Source of the DNA: Mesobacillus sp. S13
Lineage (GTDB): Bacteria > Bacillota > Bacilli > Bacillales > Cytobacillaceae
Assembly (NCBI RefSeq): GCF_020422885.1
Contig: NZ_CP084622.1
Coordinates: forward strand, 3,057,001-3,121,000
Direction of reading: 5' to 3'
DNA length: 64,000 bases
The notes under the pieces are model-generated. The model had not been told where the DNA came from and ran no database searches. It saw only the letters and a program-made list of their open reading frames with translations. How positions within the stretch are numbered: the first letter of the stretch is position 1; each line of letters starts with the position of its first letter. The position numbers and the translations under genes are program-made. Positions 19,696-31,940 of the stretch are shown here, in pieces.

Positions 19696-20988
19696 CTATT
19701 TTCCCAACAAGGAATACAAATCATCAAAAAAGCCCGGGTAAGAAACGGCGACCGCTTCACTTTGCTCAAGGATGACATCCCTTTTACATAGAAGGGCGGC
19801 GATCGATAACATCATCCCAATCCGGTGGTCCCCGTGTGCAGACACAGTACCTCCGTCAAGGCTTTGTAGACCTTGTATGATCATGCCATCCTCTGTAGCT
19901 TCTATGTCTACCCCAATTTTTTTCAGTTCATTGACTACTGTATCAATCCGATTTGTTTCCTTTACCTTCAATTCCCCTGCATCCTTAATGACCGTTTTTC
20001 CTTCGGCCTGAGTTGCCAGCAGGGCAATGACCGGGATTTCATCAATTAAGCGGGGAATCAGGTCGCCTTCAATGATTGTACCTTTTAATTTTGAATATTT
20101 GATTCTTATATCTCCAGCTGGTTCAGCTGATTCACCCTCATATGGATCAATTGAGAAATCAGCTCCCATCGATTTTAGCACATCGATTATTCCTGTTCTT
20201 GTTGGATTTAGTCCAACATTTCGGAGAATGAGGTCACTGTCTGGAACAACCGCTCCCGCGACTAGAAAAAAGGCTGCAGAGGAAATGTCACCAGGAACCT
20301 TTATCTCCGTGCCCTTAAGCATTTGTCCGCCTGTTACCTTTACGGCATCCTCCTTGCGTTCGACTTGTCCGCCAAATTGCTTGATCATCCGTTCTGTATG
20401 GTCCCGTGTTTTCACTGGCTCAACAACTACAGTCTCACCTTCAGCCTGAAGTCCTGCAAGCAGGATCGCCGACTTCACCTGCGCACTTGCTATCGGCAGT
20501 TCATATGTAATCCCGGTTAATTTTTGGCCTTCCACTGTCAGTGGGGTGAATTCTCCATTATTCCTGCCTGTAATCCTCGCTCCCATTTTAGCGAGCGGGA
20601 GAGTCACTCTGGTCATCGGCCTTCTGGCAATCGATTCATCCCCCTCAAGAGTGGAACTAAATGACAAGCCAGAAAGGATTCCCATCATCAGCCGTATGGT
20701 TGTCCCGGAATTGCCGACGTACAACGTTGCCTCAGGCTTGCTTAACCCAGACGTACCTTTTCCTATAACTGTCACATCGCTTCCGTTCTGGACAATTTCA
20801 ACACCCAGCTGCCGGAAGCAGGAAATCGTGCTTAAACAATCTTCTCCGGGCAGGAAGTTTTCAATCTTTGTGATTCCTTCGGCTAGTGACCCGAACATGA
20901 CTGCTCTGTGTGAGATAGATTTATCCCCAGGTACTTTAACCTGCCCCTCCAAAGAGGTCCTATTTGTTAAAAGAGTTTTAACTGACAT
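19696..20988 (-). CDS. aroA: 3-phosphoshikimate 1-carboxyvinyltransferase (EPSP synthase)
   Basis: Sixth step of the shikimate pathway, joining PEP and shikimate 3-phosphate. 430 residues with the [10 protein letters not shown] motif (20-29), [14 protein letters not shown] (about 91-104, the NSGTT form) and SYPGFFDDL at the end. Last gene of the aroC-aroB-aroH-hisC-tyrA-aroA run; 18 bp after tyrA. Named aroE in B. subtilis. Confidence 0.96.
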   Translation of the reverse strand: MSVKTLLTNRTSLEGQVKVPGDKSISHRAVMFGSLAEGITKIENFLPGEDCLSTISCFRQLGVEIVQNGSDVTVIGKGTSGLSKPEATLYVGNSGTTIRLMMGILSGLSFSSTLEGDESIARRPMTRVTLPLAKMGARITGRNNGEFTPLTVEGQKLTGITYELPIASAQVKSAILLAGLQAEGETVVVEPVKTRDHTERMIKQFGGQVERKEDAVKVTGGQMLKGTEIKVPGDISSAAFFLVAGAVVPDSDLILRNVGLNPTRTGIIDVLKSMGADFSIDPYEGESAEPAGDIRIKYSKLKGTIIEGDLIPRLIDEIPVIALLATQAEGKTVIKDAGELKVKETNRIDTVVNELKKIGVDIEATEDGMIIQGLQSLDGGTVSAHGDHRIGMMLSIAALLCKRDVILEQSEAVAVSYPGFFDDLYSLLGK

Positions 20989-21005
20989 AATTCGGCTCCT
21001 TAAGT

Positions 21006-22112
21006 CTACTCTGCAACAGACATTTCATAGTCTGTGTTTTTTCCAATACATTCTCTAGCTCTCGCACGGTCATCGGGCGTTTGGAAACTGATCACCAATA
21101 CGCCGTAGATGTCTTCACGAGTTTCAATGATTCTTATATTCGTTATACTGATCTCTTCAACTGCTAGATATCCGGTGATTTCAGAAATCACACCTGGATA
21201 GTCAGGAACATCTACAAACAAATCATAAAAGCTGGGAATTGCCCCTTTATCACTCACAGGCAAACCATCCCGGAACTTTTTGGCTGAATCAAAGAAGTCA
21301 AAGATGCTCTCTCGATCATTGGTAACCAATAATTCTTTTACCCGTCCCATTTCATCCTGCCAGTCGGACAACAAAGATATGAGGACTTCCCGGTTCTGGA
21401 GAAGAATGTCTCTCCACATCCGCGGATTGCTTGAAGCGATTCGTGTTATATCCCTGAACCCGCCGGCAGCCAGACGATTAATGAGCGGATTTCCCTCATC
21501 CGCCTTTGACGCTTGATGGACGAGGGAAGCAGCTATGATGTGAGGGAAATGGCTGACCACTCCTGTAAGAAAATCATGCTCTTCAGGTGATACATCGAGA
21601 AACTTTGCTCGTGTGCCAGAAAGCCATTTTTTCAATCGATCTACCGTCTCACGTCTCACCACAGTCTCAGGTGTAAGAAGATAGAATGCATTTTCAAAGA
21701 GGATTTTCTTGGCTGCGGCCACACCGCTTTTGTGAGAACCAGCCATGGGATGGCCGCCAATGAAGTTTATTCCCTTTTCACTCAGGCAAGTTGCCTTCTT
21801 CGAAATATATGACTTCGTGCTGCCAGTGTCGGTTATGAGGACTTCTTTTTTCAGCTTCAATCCTGCCAAACATTCAATAATGCTTCCCGTAGTCTGCACC
21901 GGGGTCGCTATAATGATTAAGTCTGCCATGGGAGCTTCTCTTTCAATACTGCCTGCTGCACGGTCAATGACTCCGAGCATCAAGGCGATGTCCATTTGAT
22001 TTTTGTCAGCATCAAAGCCGATAAGTTCTGCCTTCGGATGCTCCTCTTTTATACACATTGCCAGAGAGCCGCCAATCAAACCAAGCCCAATGATCAATAC
22101 GCGGCCTTCCAT
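21006..22112 (-). CDS. tyrA: Prephenate dehydrogenase
   Basis: NAD-dependent conversion of prephenate to 4-hydroxyphenylpyruvate for tyrosine. 368 residues from ATG at 22112 (AAGGGTG 9 nt upstream; a GTG three codons earlier is too close to that site). [10 protein letters not shown] near residue 8 is the nucleotide loop, GGHPMAGS (about 130) the substrate motif, and a C-terminal ACT domain (about 290-360, [14 protein letters not shown]) may bind tyrosine. Follows hisC. Confidence 0.95.
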   Translation of the reverse strand: MEGRVLIIGLGLIGGSLAMCIKEEHPKAELIGFDADKNQMDIALMLGVIDRAAGSIEREAPMADLIIIATPVQTTGSIIECLAGLKLKKEVLITDTGSTKSYISKKATCLSEKGINFIGGHPMAGSHKSGVAAAKKILFENAFYLLTPETVVRRETVDRLKKWLSGTRAKFLDVSPEEHDFLTGVVSHFPHIIAASLVHQASKADEGNPLINRLAAGGFRDITRIASSNPRMWRDILLQNREVLISLLSDWQDEMGRVKELLVTNDRESIFDFFDSAKKFRDGLPVSDKGAIPSFYDLFVDVPDYPGVISEITGYLAVEEISITNIRIIETREDIYGVLVISFQTPDDRARARECIGKNTDYEMSVAE

Positions 22113-22125
22113 ATCGTCCACACCC

Positions 22126-23229
22126 TTATTTATTTAATACCGTATCCACACTCAAAAATTCTTTGATGATCTCAATTAAACCTTGATTCTGTTCTTTTGA
22201 GCCAATTGTAATCCTTACACATGTTGGAAATCCAAGTGCTGTACCTGAACGCACAATATATCCTCTTTCAAGCAGGAATTGGAATACCTCCTGACCGTCC
22301 TTTTTGAAATCGATCAAGATGAAGTTTCCCTGTGACGGATAATAAGCCAAACCTGCAGTATCACAAAATTGGTAAAACTGCTCTAAACCAGCTCTGTTTT
22401 CCTTTTTGCAAACATCCACAAATTCCTGGTCCATGACCGCTGCTATTGCCGCGGCTTGTGCCAAGGAGTTAACATTAAATGGCTCCCTGACTGGCTCAAG
22501 TGCTGTAATTGCTTCCTCATGTGCAATTCCATATCCAACTCTGAAGCTGGCTAGACCGTATATTTTTGAAAAAGTTCTCAGGATGATTAAATTCTTATAT
22601 TGATCAAGCAACCGCAATGAATCATGATAATCTTCGGCGGTCACATATTCATAGTAAGCTTCATCCAGCACGACGAGCACATCGCTTGGCACCCTTGCCA
22701 TAAATGCTGTCAATTCTTCTTCAGTGATATACATCCCTGTTGGATTATTCGGAGAACATAACCAGACAACCGTTGTCCGTTCGTCTATGGCCGCCGCCAT
22801 CCCATCCAGATCATGGGCACCATCAACTAAGGGGATTTCCGTTATTTCACAGCCCTCGATAACGCCATTATGTTTATATTGAGGAAATGTGGGAGCAGCC
22901 ATCACGGTTTTTGTCCCGGGTTTAAGAAGCGCACGGGCAATCATCTGGATAATTTCATCCGATCCATTTCCTAGAATGACCTGCCCTTCGTTAACACCCA
23001 AATGGTTTGCTAAATGAGTGCGAAGTTCGGTTGCATATCCATCAGGATACATTGAAAATTTCCCAGCATAGTTCGCAATAACATTTTTAACTTTTTCTGA
23101 AGAACCAAATGGATTCTCATTTGATGCCAGTTTAACAATCTCTGTTAAACCATACTGCCTTTTCACTTCACTGATCGATTTTCCAGGCTGGTACGGTTTT
23201 AGCTTTAGAAGCTGCTCTTTCCATCTCAT
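22126..23229 (-). CDS. hisC: Histidinol-phosphate / aromatic aminotransferase
   Basis: PLP-dependent fold-type I aminotransferase, 367 residues from ATG at 23229 (GAGG 9 nt upstream). GNGSDEII (near 83), SPNNPTG (near 160), and the PLP lysine in [17 protein letters not shown] (near 220). In this operon it probably also serves tyrosine and phenylalanine. In B. subtilis the trp operon precedes it; here aroH does. Confidence 0.95.
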   Translation of the reverse strand: MRWKEQLLKLKPYQPGKSISEVKRQYGLTEIVKLASNENPFGSSEKVKNVIANYAGKFSMYPDGYATELRTHLANHLGVNEGQVILGNGSDEIIQMIARALLKPGTKTVMAAPTFPQYKHNGVIEGCEITEIPLVDGAHDLDGMAAAIDERTTVVWLCSPNNPTGMYITEEELTAFMARVPSDVLVVLDEAYYEYVTAEDYHDSLRLLDQYKNLIILRTFSKIYGLASFRVGYGIAHEEAITALEPVREPFNVNSLAQAAAIAAVMDQEFVDVCKKENRAGLEQFYQFCDTAGLAYYPSQGNFILIDFKKDGQEVFQFLLERGYIVRSGTALGFPTCVRITIGSKEQNQGLIEIIKEFLSVDTVLNK

Positions 23230-23336
23230 CTTATCCACCTCGACTATTCTACTCTTTAACCCGCTATCTAATTAAAGTATTAAAGGACATATATCTATCA
23301 TACACTTTTTGGCCCAACAGAAAAAGACTAAAAGTT

Positions 23337-23693
23337 CTATAAATCCGGTCTAAGTCCAGCAGCTCCTTCAAGGTATACATGCCGGATCTCTTCCTGGGAT
23401 TTTTCAGTGTTGAAATGGATCATGATTCTGATGCATTTCTGCAGCGAGCCGGGGACAGATAATTCTTGCATGCACATGACCGGAACATAGGTCCAGCCAG
23501 GTAAATTTCGCAATGCCCTTGCCGGGAAGGCTGCATCAACATCATCAGTAGCAGAAATTAAAATGGAAGCAACCACATTTGGCGAAATATCATTGGAGGA
23601 TACTGCTTCTTTTAAAAGTCTTTCAGTGGCAGCAATGATTTCTTGTTCATCATTGTCATTTACTGTAATGGCTCCCCTTACACCCCTAATCAT
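23337..23693 (-). CDS. aroH: Chorismate mutase, AroH type
   Basis: 118 residues from ATG at 23693, with an AGAGGGGGAG site; the longer form lacks one. MIRGVRGAITV carries the active-site Arg near position 6, CMQELSVPG the Glu near 75, and KCIRIMIHFN the Arg near 87. The C-terminal extension of B. subtilis AroH is short here. Overlaps the aroB end by 8 bp. Confidence 0.93.
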   Translation of the reverse strand: MIRGVRGAITVNDNDEQEIIAATERLLKEAVSSNDISPNVVASILISATDDVDAAFPARALRNLPGWTYVPVMCMQELSVPGSLQKCIRIMIHFNTEKSQEEIRHVYLEGAAGLRPDL

Positions 23694-24780
23694 CAAACTC
23701 CCCCTCTTCCGCAAAATTCTTCAGGTTCATCAACAATACTGCTTCCTCCACTTCCTTGAGAGCAGGAAGTCCGACTTTCTCAAGTAAAACAAACCGAATT
23801 GAACCATTAACAGTTTTCTTATCCTGTTTCATCCTTTCCAGCAGCCTCTCATTTGAAATACCGGATGGAATGGACGTTTTATATCCAAGACCTTTGAGCC
23901 AGTTCTTGATTTCCTTTATATTAAAATCAAGTCCAAGCAATTGTGTGCTTAACTTTAGCGAAAAAAGCATTCCTATAGCAACAGCTTCCCCATGGGTCAC
24001 CTTGCCATAACCAGCCTCTGCTTCAATAGCGTGACCAAGAGTATGCCCAAAGTTCAAATATGCGCGGACGCCGTTTTCCTTCTCGTCCTCTGCAACAATG
24101 GCCCCTTTGATTTGCACGCCTCTTGTCAAAAACTCAAGCATCTGAGGATCCGTCATTTCATTCAATGACTGGATCTCTTCCATAAGCCAGCAATAGAAGT
24201 TTTCATCGCTTATTAATGAATGCTTTATGACCTCTGCAAAGCCGGAACGCAATTCTTTTTCAGGGAGTGTCTTCAGGTATTCCAAATCATAAACGACTGC
24301 CTCAGGCTGATGGAATGCCCCAACCATATTCTTGCCTAATGGATGGTTGATTGCTACCTTGCCCCCCACCGCACTATCATGGGCAAGAATAGTGGTAGGG
24401 ATTTGAATGAAACGGATCCCCCTCATATAAGTCGCGGCAACAAAACCTGCTAAGTCTCCCACTGCCCCGCCACCAAAAGAGAGGATCAGCGACTTTCGAT
24501 CAAGTTTATTTTCAAGCGCTGAGGTAAGACAATCATGGTAAACATCGAAGGTCTTCGCTTTTTCTCCTGACGGAACGATCTTTTCGAAAACTCTTTCCAG
24601 ACCGATTCGCTCTCTAAATGTTTGCAAATGTTGTTTGGCGACTGTTTCATCAGTAATGACCATGACCGAAGTATAGTGGTCTTCCGTACCATGAATAATT
24701 TCCCGTAATTGTTGAATAGCACCCTTTCCAATATATACAGGATAGGTTTTGGTGCTTGTATGGATTTCCACTTGCTGCAT
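23686..24780 (-). CDS. aroB: 3-dehydroquinate synthase
   Basis: Second step of the shikimate pathway. 364 residues; NAD loop in LSFGGGAVGDLAGFVA (near 100-115), the KxxxN active-site stretch KVAINHPLGKNMVGAF (near 142) and metal ligands including ENGVRAYLNFGHTLGHAIE (near 240-258). One base separates it from aroC upstream and it overlaps aroH downstream. Confidence 0.96.
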   Translation of the reverse strand: MQQVEIHTSTKTYPVYIGKGAIQQLREIIHGTEDHYTSVMVITDETVAKQHLQTFRERIGLERVFEKIVPSGEKAKTFDVYHDCLTSALENKLDRKSLILSFGGGAVGDLAGFVAATYMRGIRFIQIPTTILAHDSAVGGKVAINHPLGKNMVGAFHQPEAVVYDLEYLKTLPEKELRSGFAEVIKHSLISDENFYCWLMEEIQSLNEMTDPQMLEFLTRGVQIKGAIVAEDEKENGVRAYLNFGHTLGHAIEAEAGYGKVTHGEAVAIGMLFSLKLSTQLLGLDFNIKEIKNWLKGLGYKTSIPSGISNERLLERMKQDKKTVNGSIRFVLLEKVGLPALKEVEEAVLLMNLKNFAEEGEFDD

Positions 24781-24781
24781 C

Positions 24782-25954
24782 TTAAAACTCCCTCGCAGTC
24801 CTTCGCTGCTCGTCGACGGATGCTTTCAGTGTTTCAAATCGATCAGCACAGAATTGATCAACGATTGCCGAAGCTAACTCCCAGGCAACAACACTTTCCG
24901 CAACCACCGCAGCTGCAGGTACCGCACAGGCATCAGAACGTTCAATACTCGCTGCAAAAGGTTCTTTGGAGTCAATATCAACACTCATCAACGGTTTGTA
25001 AAGAGTCGGGATTGGTTTCATAACACCTCGGACAACGATTGGCATACCCGTTGTCATTCCACCTTCCAGACCTCCAAGCCGGTTCGTTTTCCGGTAGTAT
25101 CCTCTTCCCTCTTCCCATGCTATTTCATCATGCACCTGGCTGCCAGGCTTTCTGGCCGCTTCAAAACCGATGCCGATTTCAACACCTTTGAATGCATTGA
25201 TGCTCATGATGGCCGCAGCAAGTTTACCATCAAGCTTGCGGTCGTAATGAACATAGCTGCCAACTCCAGCCGGCATGCCCTCGGCAATTACCTCGACGAC
25301 CCCGCCAATGGAGTCTCCATTTTGTTTAGCTTCATCAATCGCAGCCATCATTTTCGTTCCTGCATCTGGGTCGAAGCATCTGACTGGAGAAGCTTCCGTT
25401 ACTTCTTTAAGCTGTTCCAGTGTAGCGAAATCCTGTTTTTCAGCTGCAACACCGCCTATCTCGACAACATGAGCCACCAATTCGATCCCCAGCAGTGACA
25501 GAAGTTTTTTTGCTGCTGCGCCTGCTGCAACCCTGACAGTCGTTTCCCTTGCAGACGAACGTTCAAGAACATTCCTCATATCACGATGCCCATATTTAAT
25601 CGCACCATTTAGGTCTGCATGACCAGGACGAGGACGTGAAATCTTCCTCTTCACTTCATCAGAGGATAGATCATCCAGCGGTTCCTGGCCCATAATCCCG
25701 GTCCAATGCTTCCAATCGTTATTTTCTACAACCAGCGCAATCGGCGAGCCTAATGTATATCCATGCCGAATCCCTGATGTAATCTGCACCTGATCCTTTT
25801 CAATCTGCATCCTTCTTCCGCGTCCATAGCCTTTCTGCCTGCGCGCAAGCTCTTTATTTATATCTTCTGCTATAATCGGCACGCCTGCTGGCATCCCCTC
25901 AATAATGGTTGTTAGCTGTGGTCCATGTGATTCTCCAGCCGTTAAATATCTCAT
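24782..25954 (-). CDS. aroC: Chorismate synthase
   Basis: Reduced-FMN-dependent last step to chorismate. 390 residues with the three signatures: [18 protein letters not shown] (7-24), [20 protein letters not shown] (about 113-132) and the C-terminal [13 protein letters not shown] (about 337). First gene of the aroC-aroB-aroH-hisC-tyrA-aroA run; called aroF in B. subtilis. Confidence 0.97.
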   Translation of the reverse strand: MRYLTAGESHGPQLTTIIEGMPAGVPIIAEDINKELARRQKGYGRGRRMQIEKDQVQITSGIRHGYTLGSPIALVVENNDWKHWTGIMGQEPLDDLSSDEVKRKISRPRPGHADLNGAIKYGHRDMRNVLERSSARETTVRVAAGAAAKKLLSLLGIELVAHVVEIGGVAAEKQDFATLEQLKEVTEASPVRCFDPDAGTKMMAAIDEAKQNGDSIGGVVEVIAEGMPAGVGSYVHYDRKLDGKLAAAIMSINAFKGVEIGIGFEAARKPGSQVHDEIAWEEGRGYYRKTNRLGGLEGGMTTGMPIVVRGVMKPIPTLYKPLMSVDIDSKEPFAASIERSDACAVPAAAVVAESVVAWELASAIVDQFCADRFETLKASVDEQRRTAREF

Positions 25955-26061
25955 ATACTTTCTCCCTTCAACTCGCTAAAGGATTTGTTTTACTATATCA
26001 TACAGGTGAAAATAAATAAATTAAAAATTTCGAAATATGTATTCTTCCTTTTAAGAATGAA

Positions 26062-26164
26062 GCCATTTTATCACGAAGCCCATATACTCGCAAAAAAACA
26101 ATCTCTCTCTAATCTGCCAGTCGGAATTCCAAGGACATTTTTGCCGTGAGGCCTATAAAATGGC
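26062..26164. repeat. Perfect 10-bp inverted repeat spanning 103 bp
   Basis: GCCATTTTAT (26062-26071) and ATAAAATGGC (26155-26164) between cheR and aroC. Could be the ends of a small degenerate element or a long-range fold of the aroC leader. Only the ends match. Confidence 0.4.
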
Positions 26165-26173
26165 AAAACAAGA

Positions 26174-26196
26174 AGGAGCTCGGGTACCCGGCTCCT
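26174..26196 (-). terminator. Terminator after cheR
   Basis: AGGAGC...GCTCCT stem around CGGGTACCCG, just past the cheR stop and followed by TTCTTGTTTTG on the minus strand. Confidence 0.65.
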
Positions 26197-26200
26197 CCTA

Positions 26201-27139
<939 letters not shown>

Positions 27140-27144
27140 TTATT

Positions 27145-27591
27145 TTAGTATACCCACTCATTAACCAATTTGCTGTATTCAGCCAGTTCTTCTTGCTTGA
27201 AGAATAGTCCGATTTCACGCTCAGCGCTTTCTGGTGAGTCAGATCCGTGAATGACGTTCTTGCCTACAGTTACGCCGAAGTCTCCGCGGATTGTTCCAGG
27301 AGCTGCATCCTTAGGGTTAGTTGCTCCCATCATCTGGCGTGCAGTAGAAATTACATTCTCTCCCTGCCATACCATAGCAAATACTGGGCCTGAAGTGATG
27401 AAGTCTACTAATTCACCGAAGAATGGACGTTCTTTATGTTCGCCGTAATGCTCTTCAGCAAGCTCTCTAGGGATGTTCATAAGTTTTGCTCCAACTAGCT
27501 GGTAGCCTTTCTTTTCAAAACGAGCTACAACTTCACCAATCAGGTTACGCTGTACTCCGTCAGGTTTCACCATCAAATAAGTCTTTTCCAT
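27145..27591 (-). CDS. ndk: Nucleoside diphosphate kinase
   Basis: 148 residues from ATG at 27591, with TTAGGAG 9 nt upstream; a longer in-frame ORF upstream lies over hepT and is not coding. Contains [11 protein letters not shown] (9-19) and the catalytic phospho-His in [12 protein letters not shown] (about 115). Equilibrates (d)NTP pools. Lies between hepT and cheR as in B. subtilis. Confidence 0.97.
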   Translation of the reverse strand: MEKTYLMVKPDGVQRNLIGEVVARFEKKGYQLVGAKLMNIPRELAEEHYGEHKERPFFGELVDFITSGPVFAMVWQGENVISTARQMMGATNPKDAAPGTIRGDFGVTVGKNVIHGSDSPESAEREIGLFFKQEELAEYSKLVNEWVY

Positions 27592-27682
27592 GAGTTCCAC
27601 TCCTAATTCATATATGTATGTGAACCGCTTACAAAAGCAATCCTTAGAAATAGTATCATTTTTTTGAAAAATTCGCAACTTG

Positions 27683-28645
27683 CTAATACTTGCGTTTTCC
27701 AATGAATTTAGCGATATCACGCAATGACTTCTTTGCCTTATTAGATGGAAGCTCTTCAAGGACTTCAAGTGCTTTATCCAGGTAACGGTCACTGATTGCC
27801 AGTGATTTTTCAATCGCTCCTGAATCCTGTACAAGCTTAAGGATTTCATTAAGCTCTTCTCTTGCCATGCCCTCATGGACAGCCTGGATTCGGCTCTTAA
27901 TCGATTCATCCTGCATTGCATACAGTACTGGAAGCGTTACGTTGCCTTGCAAAAGATCCCCGCCAGCCGGCTTCCCAAGTTCTTTTTCTGTCCCCGTGAA
28001 ATCAAGCACGTCATCCGTAATCTGGAAGGACATGCCGACATAGTAGCCAAACTCATACAATTTACGATGGTCCTGCTCAGGAACTCCTGATACCACGGCA
28101 CCCAGCTGACAACTCGCGGCAATTAAAAGAGCTGTCTTCCGTTTGATCCGCAGTAAATAATTACGCAGATTTTGATCGAAATTGTATTTATCTTTTATCT
28201 GCTCAATTTCACCAACACTTAGTTCGACTATTGTATCAGAGAGAATCTGGTGTGCAGTCGGATTATTAATGTCCGTCATAAGCTCCAACGCTCTGGCAAA
28301 AATATAATCTCCAGTGTACATCGCAATCTTGTTATCCCATTTAGCTTTGATTGTCGCTTGCCCCCGACGCAATTCAGCATCGTCGATCACATCATCATGA
28401 ACCAGGGAGGCCATATGGATCAGTTCCAGGGAGACTGCTACATCTTTAATCGTATTGATGTCATAATCACCGAATTTTCCGCCAAGGAGCACAAAAACGG
28501 GCCTGATCCGTTTCCCGCCAGCTTTCAGCAAGTGCAGACTTGCCTGTCTAAGGAGCTGTGAATCTGCCTCGATCGCTTCTTCCAGTTCTCTTTCTATCAA
28601 TGTCAAATCAGAATTCAAATATGTATATAGTAACTTCATTTTCAT
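27683..28645 (-). CDS. hepT: Heptaprenyl diphosphate synthase component II
   Basis: 320 residues from ATG at 28645 (GGTGG 6 nt upstream). Trans-isoprenyl synthase with the two aspartate-rich motifs [15 protein letters not shown] (about 80-94) and [12 protein letters not shown] (about 205-216). Catalyses chain elongation to C35 for the menaquinone side chain with HepS. A gap of about 350 bp separates it from menG, unlike the compact B. subtilis operon. Confidence 0.95.
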   Translation of the reverse strand: MKMKLLYTYLNSDLTLIERELEEAIEADSQLLRQASLHLLKAGGKRIRPVFVLLGGKFGDYDINTIKDVAVSLELIHMASLVHDDVIDDAELRRGQATIKAKWDNKIAMYTGDYIFARALELMTDINNPTAHQILSDTIVELSVGEIEQIKDKYNFDQNLRNYLLRIKRKTALLIAASCQLGAVVSGVPEQDHRKLYEFGYYVGMSFQITDDVLDFTGTEKELGKPAGGDLLQGNVTLPVLYAMQDESIKSRIQAVHEGMAREELNEILKLVQDSGAIEKSLAISDRYLDKALEVLEELPSNKAKKSLRDIAKFIGKRKY

Positions 28646-28993
28646 ATTAATCCACCCAGCTTTTACATCCTCAATATCCATTGATGCAACTTCAGCATGT
28701 CCCTCGCCGCCTCAATGCAATAAGGAGATTTCTTTTATGAAGGCTCTGTTAGTAAATTTGTTACTTTCGTGATTGTCCCTGCAAGAGATAACCTTAAACT
28801 AAAACAGGCTGACCTTCCTTGCCGAGCGAAAAAGAAAAGGGCAGCCATGGTCTATTTTATATCTACAAGCAATGTGTTTTAGCCGGGAAATTGAACCAGT
28901 TTCAGCCTCGGGTACCCTCCAACCTAGAAAACCGCTTCATTTTCATTTGGAAATGCCATACAAGGCGCATTCTGGTTAGCGTATGCACTCTAT
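28646..28993. other. 348-bp gap between menG and hepT with no gene seen
   Basis: No convincing ORF with a ribosome binding site, no clear hairpin-plus-T-run and no repeat that I recognise. A short plus-strand ORF here would overlap menG and is dismissed. Confidence 0.5.
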
Positions 28994-29695
28994 CTATTTC
29001 CGGCCGATATGCACGGCTGCTACCCCGCCGCTATACGGCTTATATTCAACATTGACGAATCCTGCTTCCGTAAACATTTTTGCAAGTTCCTTCATACCAG
29101 GAAAGTCTTTTGCGGATTCCTGAAGCCAGGAATACTCATCATAGCTCTTAGCAAACAGTTTGCCGAACATCGGCATCACAAACCTGAAATATAAACGGTA
29201 TGCTTGCTTGAAGCCTGGCATTGTAGGCTGGGACGTTTCGAGGCATACTGCCATCCCGCCCGGTTTAAGAACTCTATGCATTTCACGCAGCACCTGATTG
29301 TAATCAGGAACATTTCTTAAACCAAAGCCAATCGTTACATAATCAAAGCTATTATCCTCAAATGGGAGTTCCATTGCATTACCGTGGATTAGAGTTGCCT
29401 GGTCCAAGTTGCGGGCCTGTAATTTCTCCTCACCTATTTTGAGCATATTTTGGCTAAAATCAAGTCCAACCACTTCGCCATCTTTTCCGGCAGCTTCCGC
29501 AAGCGCAATCGTCCAATCAGCGGTACCGCAGCAAACATCCAGGGCTTTGGAACCCTTTTGGACGTTCATCTTTTTCATTGTGTCATTGCGCCATTTAACA
29601 TGCTGCTGAAAACTGATGACAGAATTCATTTGATCGTAATTCTCATAGATTTTTTCAAAGACTCCATGAACACGTTGTTCTTTCGATTGCTGCAT
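28994..29695 (-). CDS. menG: Demethylmenaquinone methyltransferase
   Basis: Last step of menaquinone synthesis (SAM-dependent C-methylation). 233 residues from ATG at 29695; AAGGGTAATGC precedes it, and the longer ORF is unlikely. FSxxxxYDxMNSV-like N-terminus ([15 protein letters not shown]), [14 protein letters not shown] motif I (about 50) and GFGLRNVPD (about 115) as in UbiE/MenG. Four bases after hepS. Confidence 0.95.
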   Translation of the reverse strand: MQQSKEQRVHGVFEKIYENYDQMNSVISFQQHVKWRNDTMKKMNVQKGSKALDVCCGTADWTIALAEAAGKDGEVVGLDFSQNMLKIGEEKLQARNLDQATLIHGNAMELPFEDNSFDYVTIGFGLRNVPDYNQVLREMHRVLKPGGMAVCLETSQPTMPGFKQAYRLYFRFVMPMFGKLFAKSYDEYSWLQESAKDFPGMKELAKMFTEAGFVNVEYKPYSGGVAAVHIGRK

Positions 29696-29699
29696 TGCA

Positions 29700-30536
29700 T
29701 TACCCTTCTTCCGCGAATTTTTTAGACATGGTCTGATGCTGCCCTGCAATCAGGTCTAACCGTTCCATCAGCAAGTTGTTCATCCCTGGCAGCTTCTTTA
29801 ACGCTGCATTGATCTTTGTCATTGAAAATTCAATATAGCGTGTGCAAATTGTTAAAAGGTATTTTTGCTGTTCTGAAGAAAGTTCTGTTGAACTCTGGTC
29901 CATTTTTGGCAGAGCAATCTTTTTCAGCGCATTGAAAACCAGTGAACCGCCGGAATTAATGAACCTTGTTTCTTCTGATAGGAGCCTTTTGACAAAAAGC
30001 CAATTAGAAGCGAATTCAAACCATTCAGCTGCATCAAAATGATCAGCGACCTTGCCTAAAAGAGTCGATTCAATTAATTTTACACTTTCCATTAATTTAT
30101 CGATTGCTTCGGCTTCTTTTTGATACAACAGAATTTTCTGTTCATTGACTTCTTTTACGCCAGAAGCCAAAAGCTTGATCATTTCTATATCATCCACATC
30201 AGCCAGCAGCTTGTAATATAGGCCGCTGAAATAAATCCCGGCGAGAACCGTCAGCTGGCGGCGCTTATGGCTTTTATCCTCTTCACCTGGTTGTGAGTTA
30301 TGGACCTGCTCATGGGTATCAAGGGCAATTTGCAGGAGCATTGTGGTCACTGTATAGTTCTTCGCTCTCTCCTGATTGACTTCCTTCTGTTCCATCAATG
30401 AGGTGAGCAACAAGAGCCGATCATCATCGATAAAAGGAGATTCTACATGCTCCAGCAAATAAGGATGTGAAAGTTTTTCGAGAAGAAGCTCTCTGGTGCC
30501 ATCTAATTTGTTTTGTAAATCTAGCAAATAAATCAC
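29700..30536 (-). CDS. hepS: Heptaprenyl diphosphate synthase component I
   Basis: 278 residues. The small non-catalytic subunit that sets product length with HepT; no aspartate-rich motif, an all-helical protein with [19 protein letters not shown] near the N-terminus and [13 protein letters not shown] near residue 108, both typical of HepS. GTG start at 30536 after an AAGGGGAACA site. First gene of hepS-menG-hepT. Confidence 0.92.
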   Translation of the reverse strand: MIYLLDLQNKLDGTRELLLEKLSHPYLLEHVESPFIDDDRLLLLTSLMEQKEVNQERAKNYTVTTMLLQIALDTHEQVHNSQPGEEDKSHKRRQLTVLAGIYFSGLYYKLLADVDDIEMIKLLASGVKEVNEQKILLYQKEAEAIDKLMESVKLIESTLLGKVADHFDAAEWFEFASNWLFVKRLLSEETRFINSGGSLVFNALKKIALPKMDQSSTELSSEQQKYLLTICTRYIEFSMTKINAALKKLPGMNNLLMERLDLIAGQHQTMSKKFAEEG

Positions 30537-30696
30537 CCTTGTTCCCCTTATTTATGTTGGATTGCCGGCGGCGAGCATAAATTGTTTTATTTTGAAAGCC
30601 TGCTATTTACAAATAACCGGCCTATATTTACAGACATAAAAAAAGCGCCTAAATAACTATTTTTGCAATTGTACCGAACATTCCAAGGCAGTGACA

Positions 30697-30724
30697 ATTA
30701 TATCACAAATAGTAAAAACATGAA
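30697..30724 (-). promoter_or_regulatory. Candidate promoter of hepS-menG-hepT
   Basis: -10 TATAAT with extended TGA (TGATATAAT, -10 at 30697-30702) and a weak -35 TTCATG at 16 bp (about 30719-30724). The leader to hepS would be about 155 nt. Confidence 0.45.
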
Positions 30725-30801
30725 CGTGATATTCTAAATTAAGTACTTTTTACGAAAAACTGAGCTTGATTTTGTAACAAAATAGTTGATTTTGGACTAA
30801 T

Positions 30802-31035
30802 TTACTTCTTCTCACTTACTATTTCACCGAAAGGAGTGACTATTTTTGCATGCCCTCTGATTTTGATGGCCGAAGTGTGTTCTGTAAATTGCGCAATCAT
30901 CACTTCACCCTGGTCAAGCTTTTCTGAATGATGGAATCGCGTATCAGTCCCTCTTGTAAGACCAATTACATTCACACCATCCTCGATGGCCTTGATTACT
31001 ACATAATCCGTATTGACGCTTTGTTTCTTATCCAT
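30802..31035 (-). CDS. mtrB: Tryptophan RNA-binding attenuation protein (TRAP)
   Basis: 77 residues. Forms an 11-mer that binds tryptophan and then GAG/UAG repeats in trp leader RNA. The RNA-contact residues known as Lys37, Lys56 and Arg58 in B. subtilis correspond to K39, K58 and R60 here (numbering shifted by two), and [12 protein letters not shown] is intact. Downstream of folE, as in the mtrAB pair. The trp operon itself is not in this window. Confidence 0.95.
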   Translation of the reverse strand: MDKKQSVNTDYVVIKAIEDGVNVIGLTRGTDTRFHHSEKLDQGEVMIAQFTEHTSAIKIRGHAKIVTPFGEIVSEKK

Positions 31036-31181
31036 TATTATCCCCCTAACAAGAAAGAATATGACGTATTAGGCAAGCACGTTGTCTTAGTTTATTTATA
31101 ATATAGCAAAAGGCTAAAAGAAATACTTTCAGCCTTCGACATCTTTGAATGTGCTTTTTAAGATTGTGTTATCAAAGCTCT

Positions 31182-31748
31182 TTAATCTTTAATCAATGAG
31201 AGAATCTCTGCTCTAGCATTTACATCCTCAGCGAGGGTTCCTCTTACGGCAGATGTAACTGTCTTTGAGCCGGGCTTTTTGACCCCTCTCATCGTCATGC
31301 ACATATGCTCAGCTTCTACGACTACCATGACACCATGGGGATCCAGTTTTTCCATGATGGAATTCGCGATAGTGGATGTGATTCTTTCTTGCAGCTGAGG
31401 CCTTTTAGCCACTGCTTCTACCGCTCTAGCAAGCTTGCTGAGCCCTGTCACCTTGCCGCCTCGTGGAATGTAAGCGACATGCGCCTTGCCAAAGAAAGGT
31501 ACTAGATGATGTTCACACATAGAATAGAAAGGGATATCTTTGACCAAAACCAGCTCCTCGTGGTCTTCGCCAAAAATCGTTTCAAAATATTCTTTCGGAT
31601 CTTGATTCAACCCTGAGAAAACTTCTTCATACATCTTTGCGACCCGCTTGGGAGTATCCAGCAAGCCTTCCCTGTTAGGATCTTCACCGACTGCTTCTAA
31701 TATTAAACGTACCGCTTCTTCGATCTGGGCACGATTGACGTTTGTCAT
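31182..31748 (-). CDS. folE: GTP cyclohydrolase I
   Basis: First enzyme of folate synthesis. 188 residues with the zinc ligands in [17 protein letters not shown] (about 74-90) and the later CMTMRGV (about 150), and the QERIT substrate motif (about 125). GGAGGAAACG ribosome binding site. Called mtrA in B. subtilis; precedes mtrB. Confidence 0.96.
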   Translation of the reverse strand: MTNVNRAQIEEAVRLILEAVGEDPNREGLLDTPKRVAKMYEEVFSGLNQDPKEYFETIFGEDHEELVLVKDIPFYSMCEHHLVPFFGKAHVAYIPRGGKVTGLSKLARAVEAVAKRPQLQERITSTIANSIMEKLDPHGVMVVVEAEHMCMTMRGVKKPGSKTVTSAVRGTLAEDVNARAEILSLIKD

Positions 31749-31879
31749 CTGCGTTTCCTCCTATGATCCATCAATCTCATCATAATCCTGCATAGTTAAA
31801 CAACTATTAGATTATAATATTTTCATCTTAGCATAACCAATTCTCGGCAGGCAAAACTTAATATTCAACTTCAAAGAAA

Positions 31880-31906
31880 AAAGACCGCGAATAGGTCGCG
31901 GCCTTT
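31880..31906 (-). terminator. Terminator after the HU gene
   Basis: AAGACCGCG / CGCGGCCTT stem, with TTTTTTC on the minus strand, 35 bp past the stop. Confidence 0.75.
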
Positions 31907-31940
31907 AGGGTTTAGCATACGCTCAGTGCGTCGTATGTAA

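Noticed and set aside
27592..27921. N-terminal extension of ndk by 110 codons
   Set aside because: Family length is 148, the start at 27591 has a clear ribosome binding site, and the extension overlaps hepT in another frame.
28819..29055. Plus-strand ORF in the menG-hepT gap
   Set aside because: Overlaps the menG end, has no ribosome binding site, and its product looks like none known.
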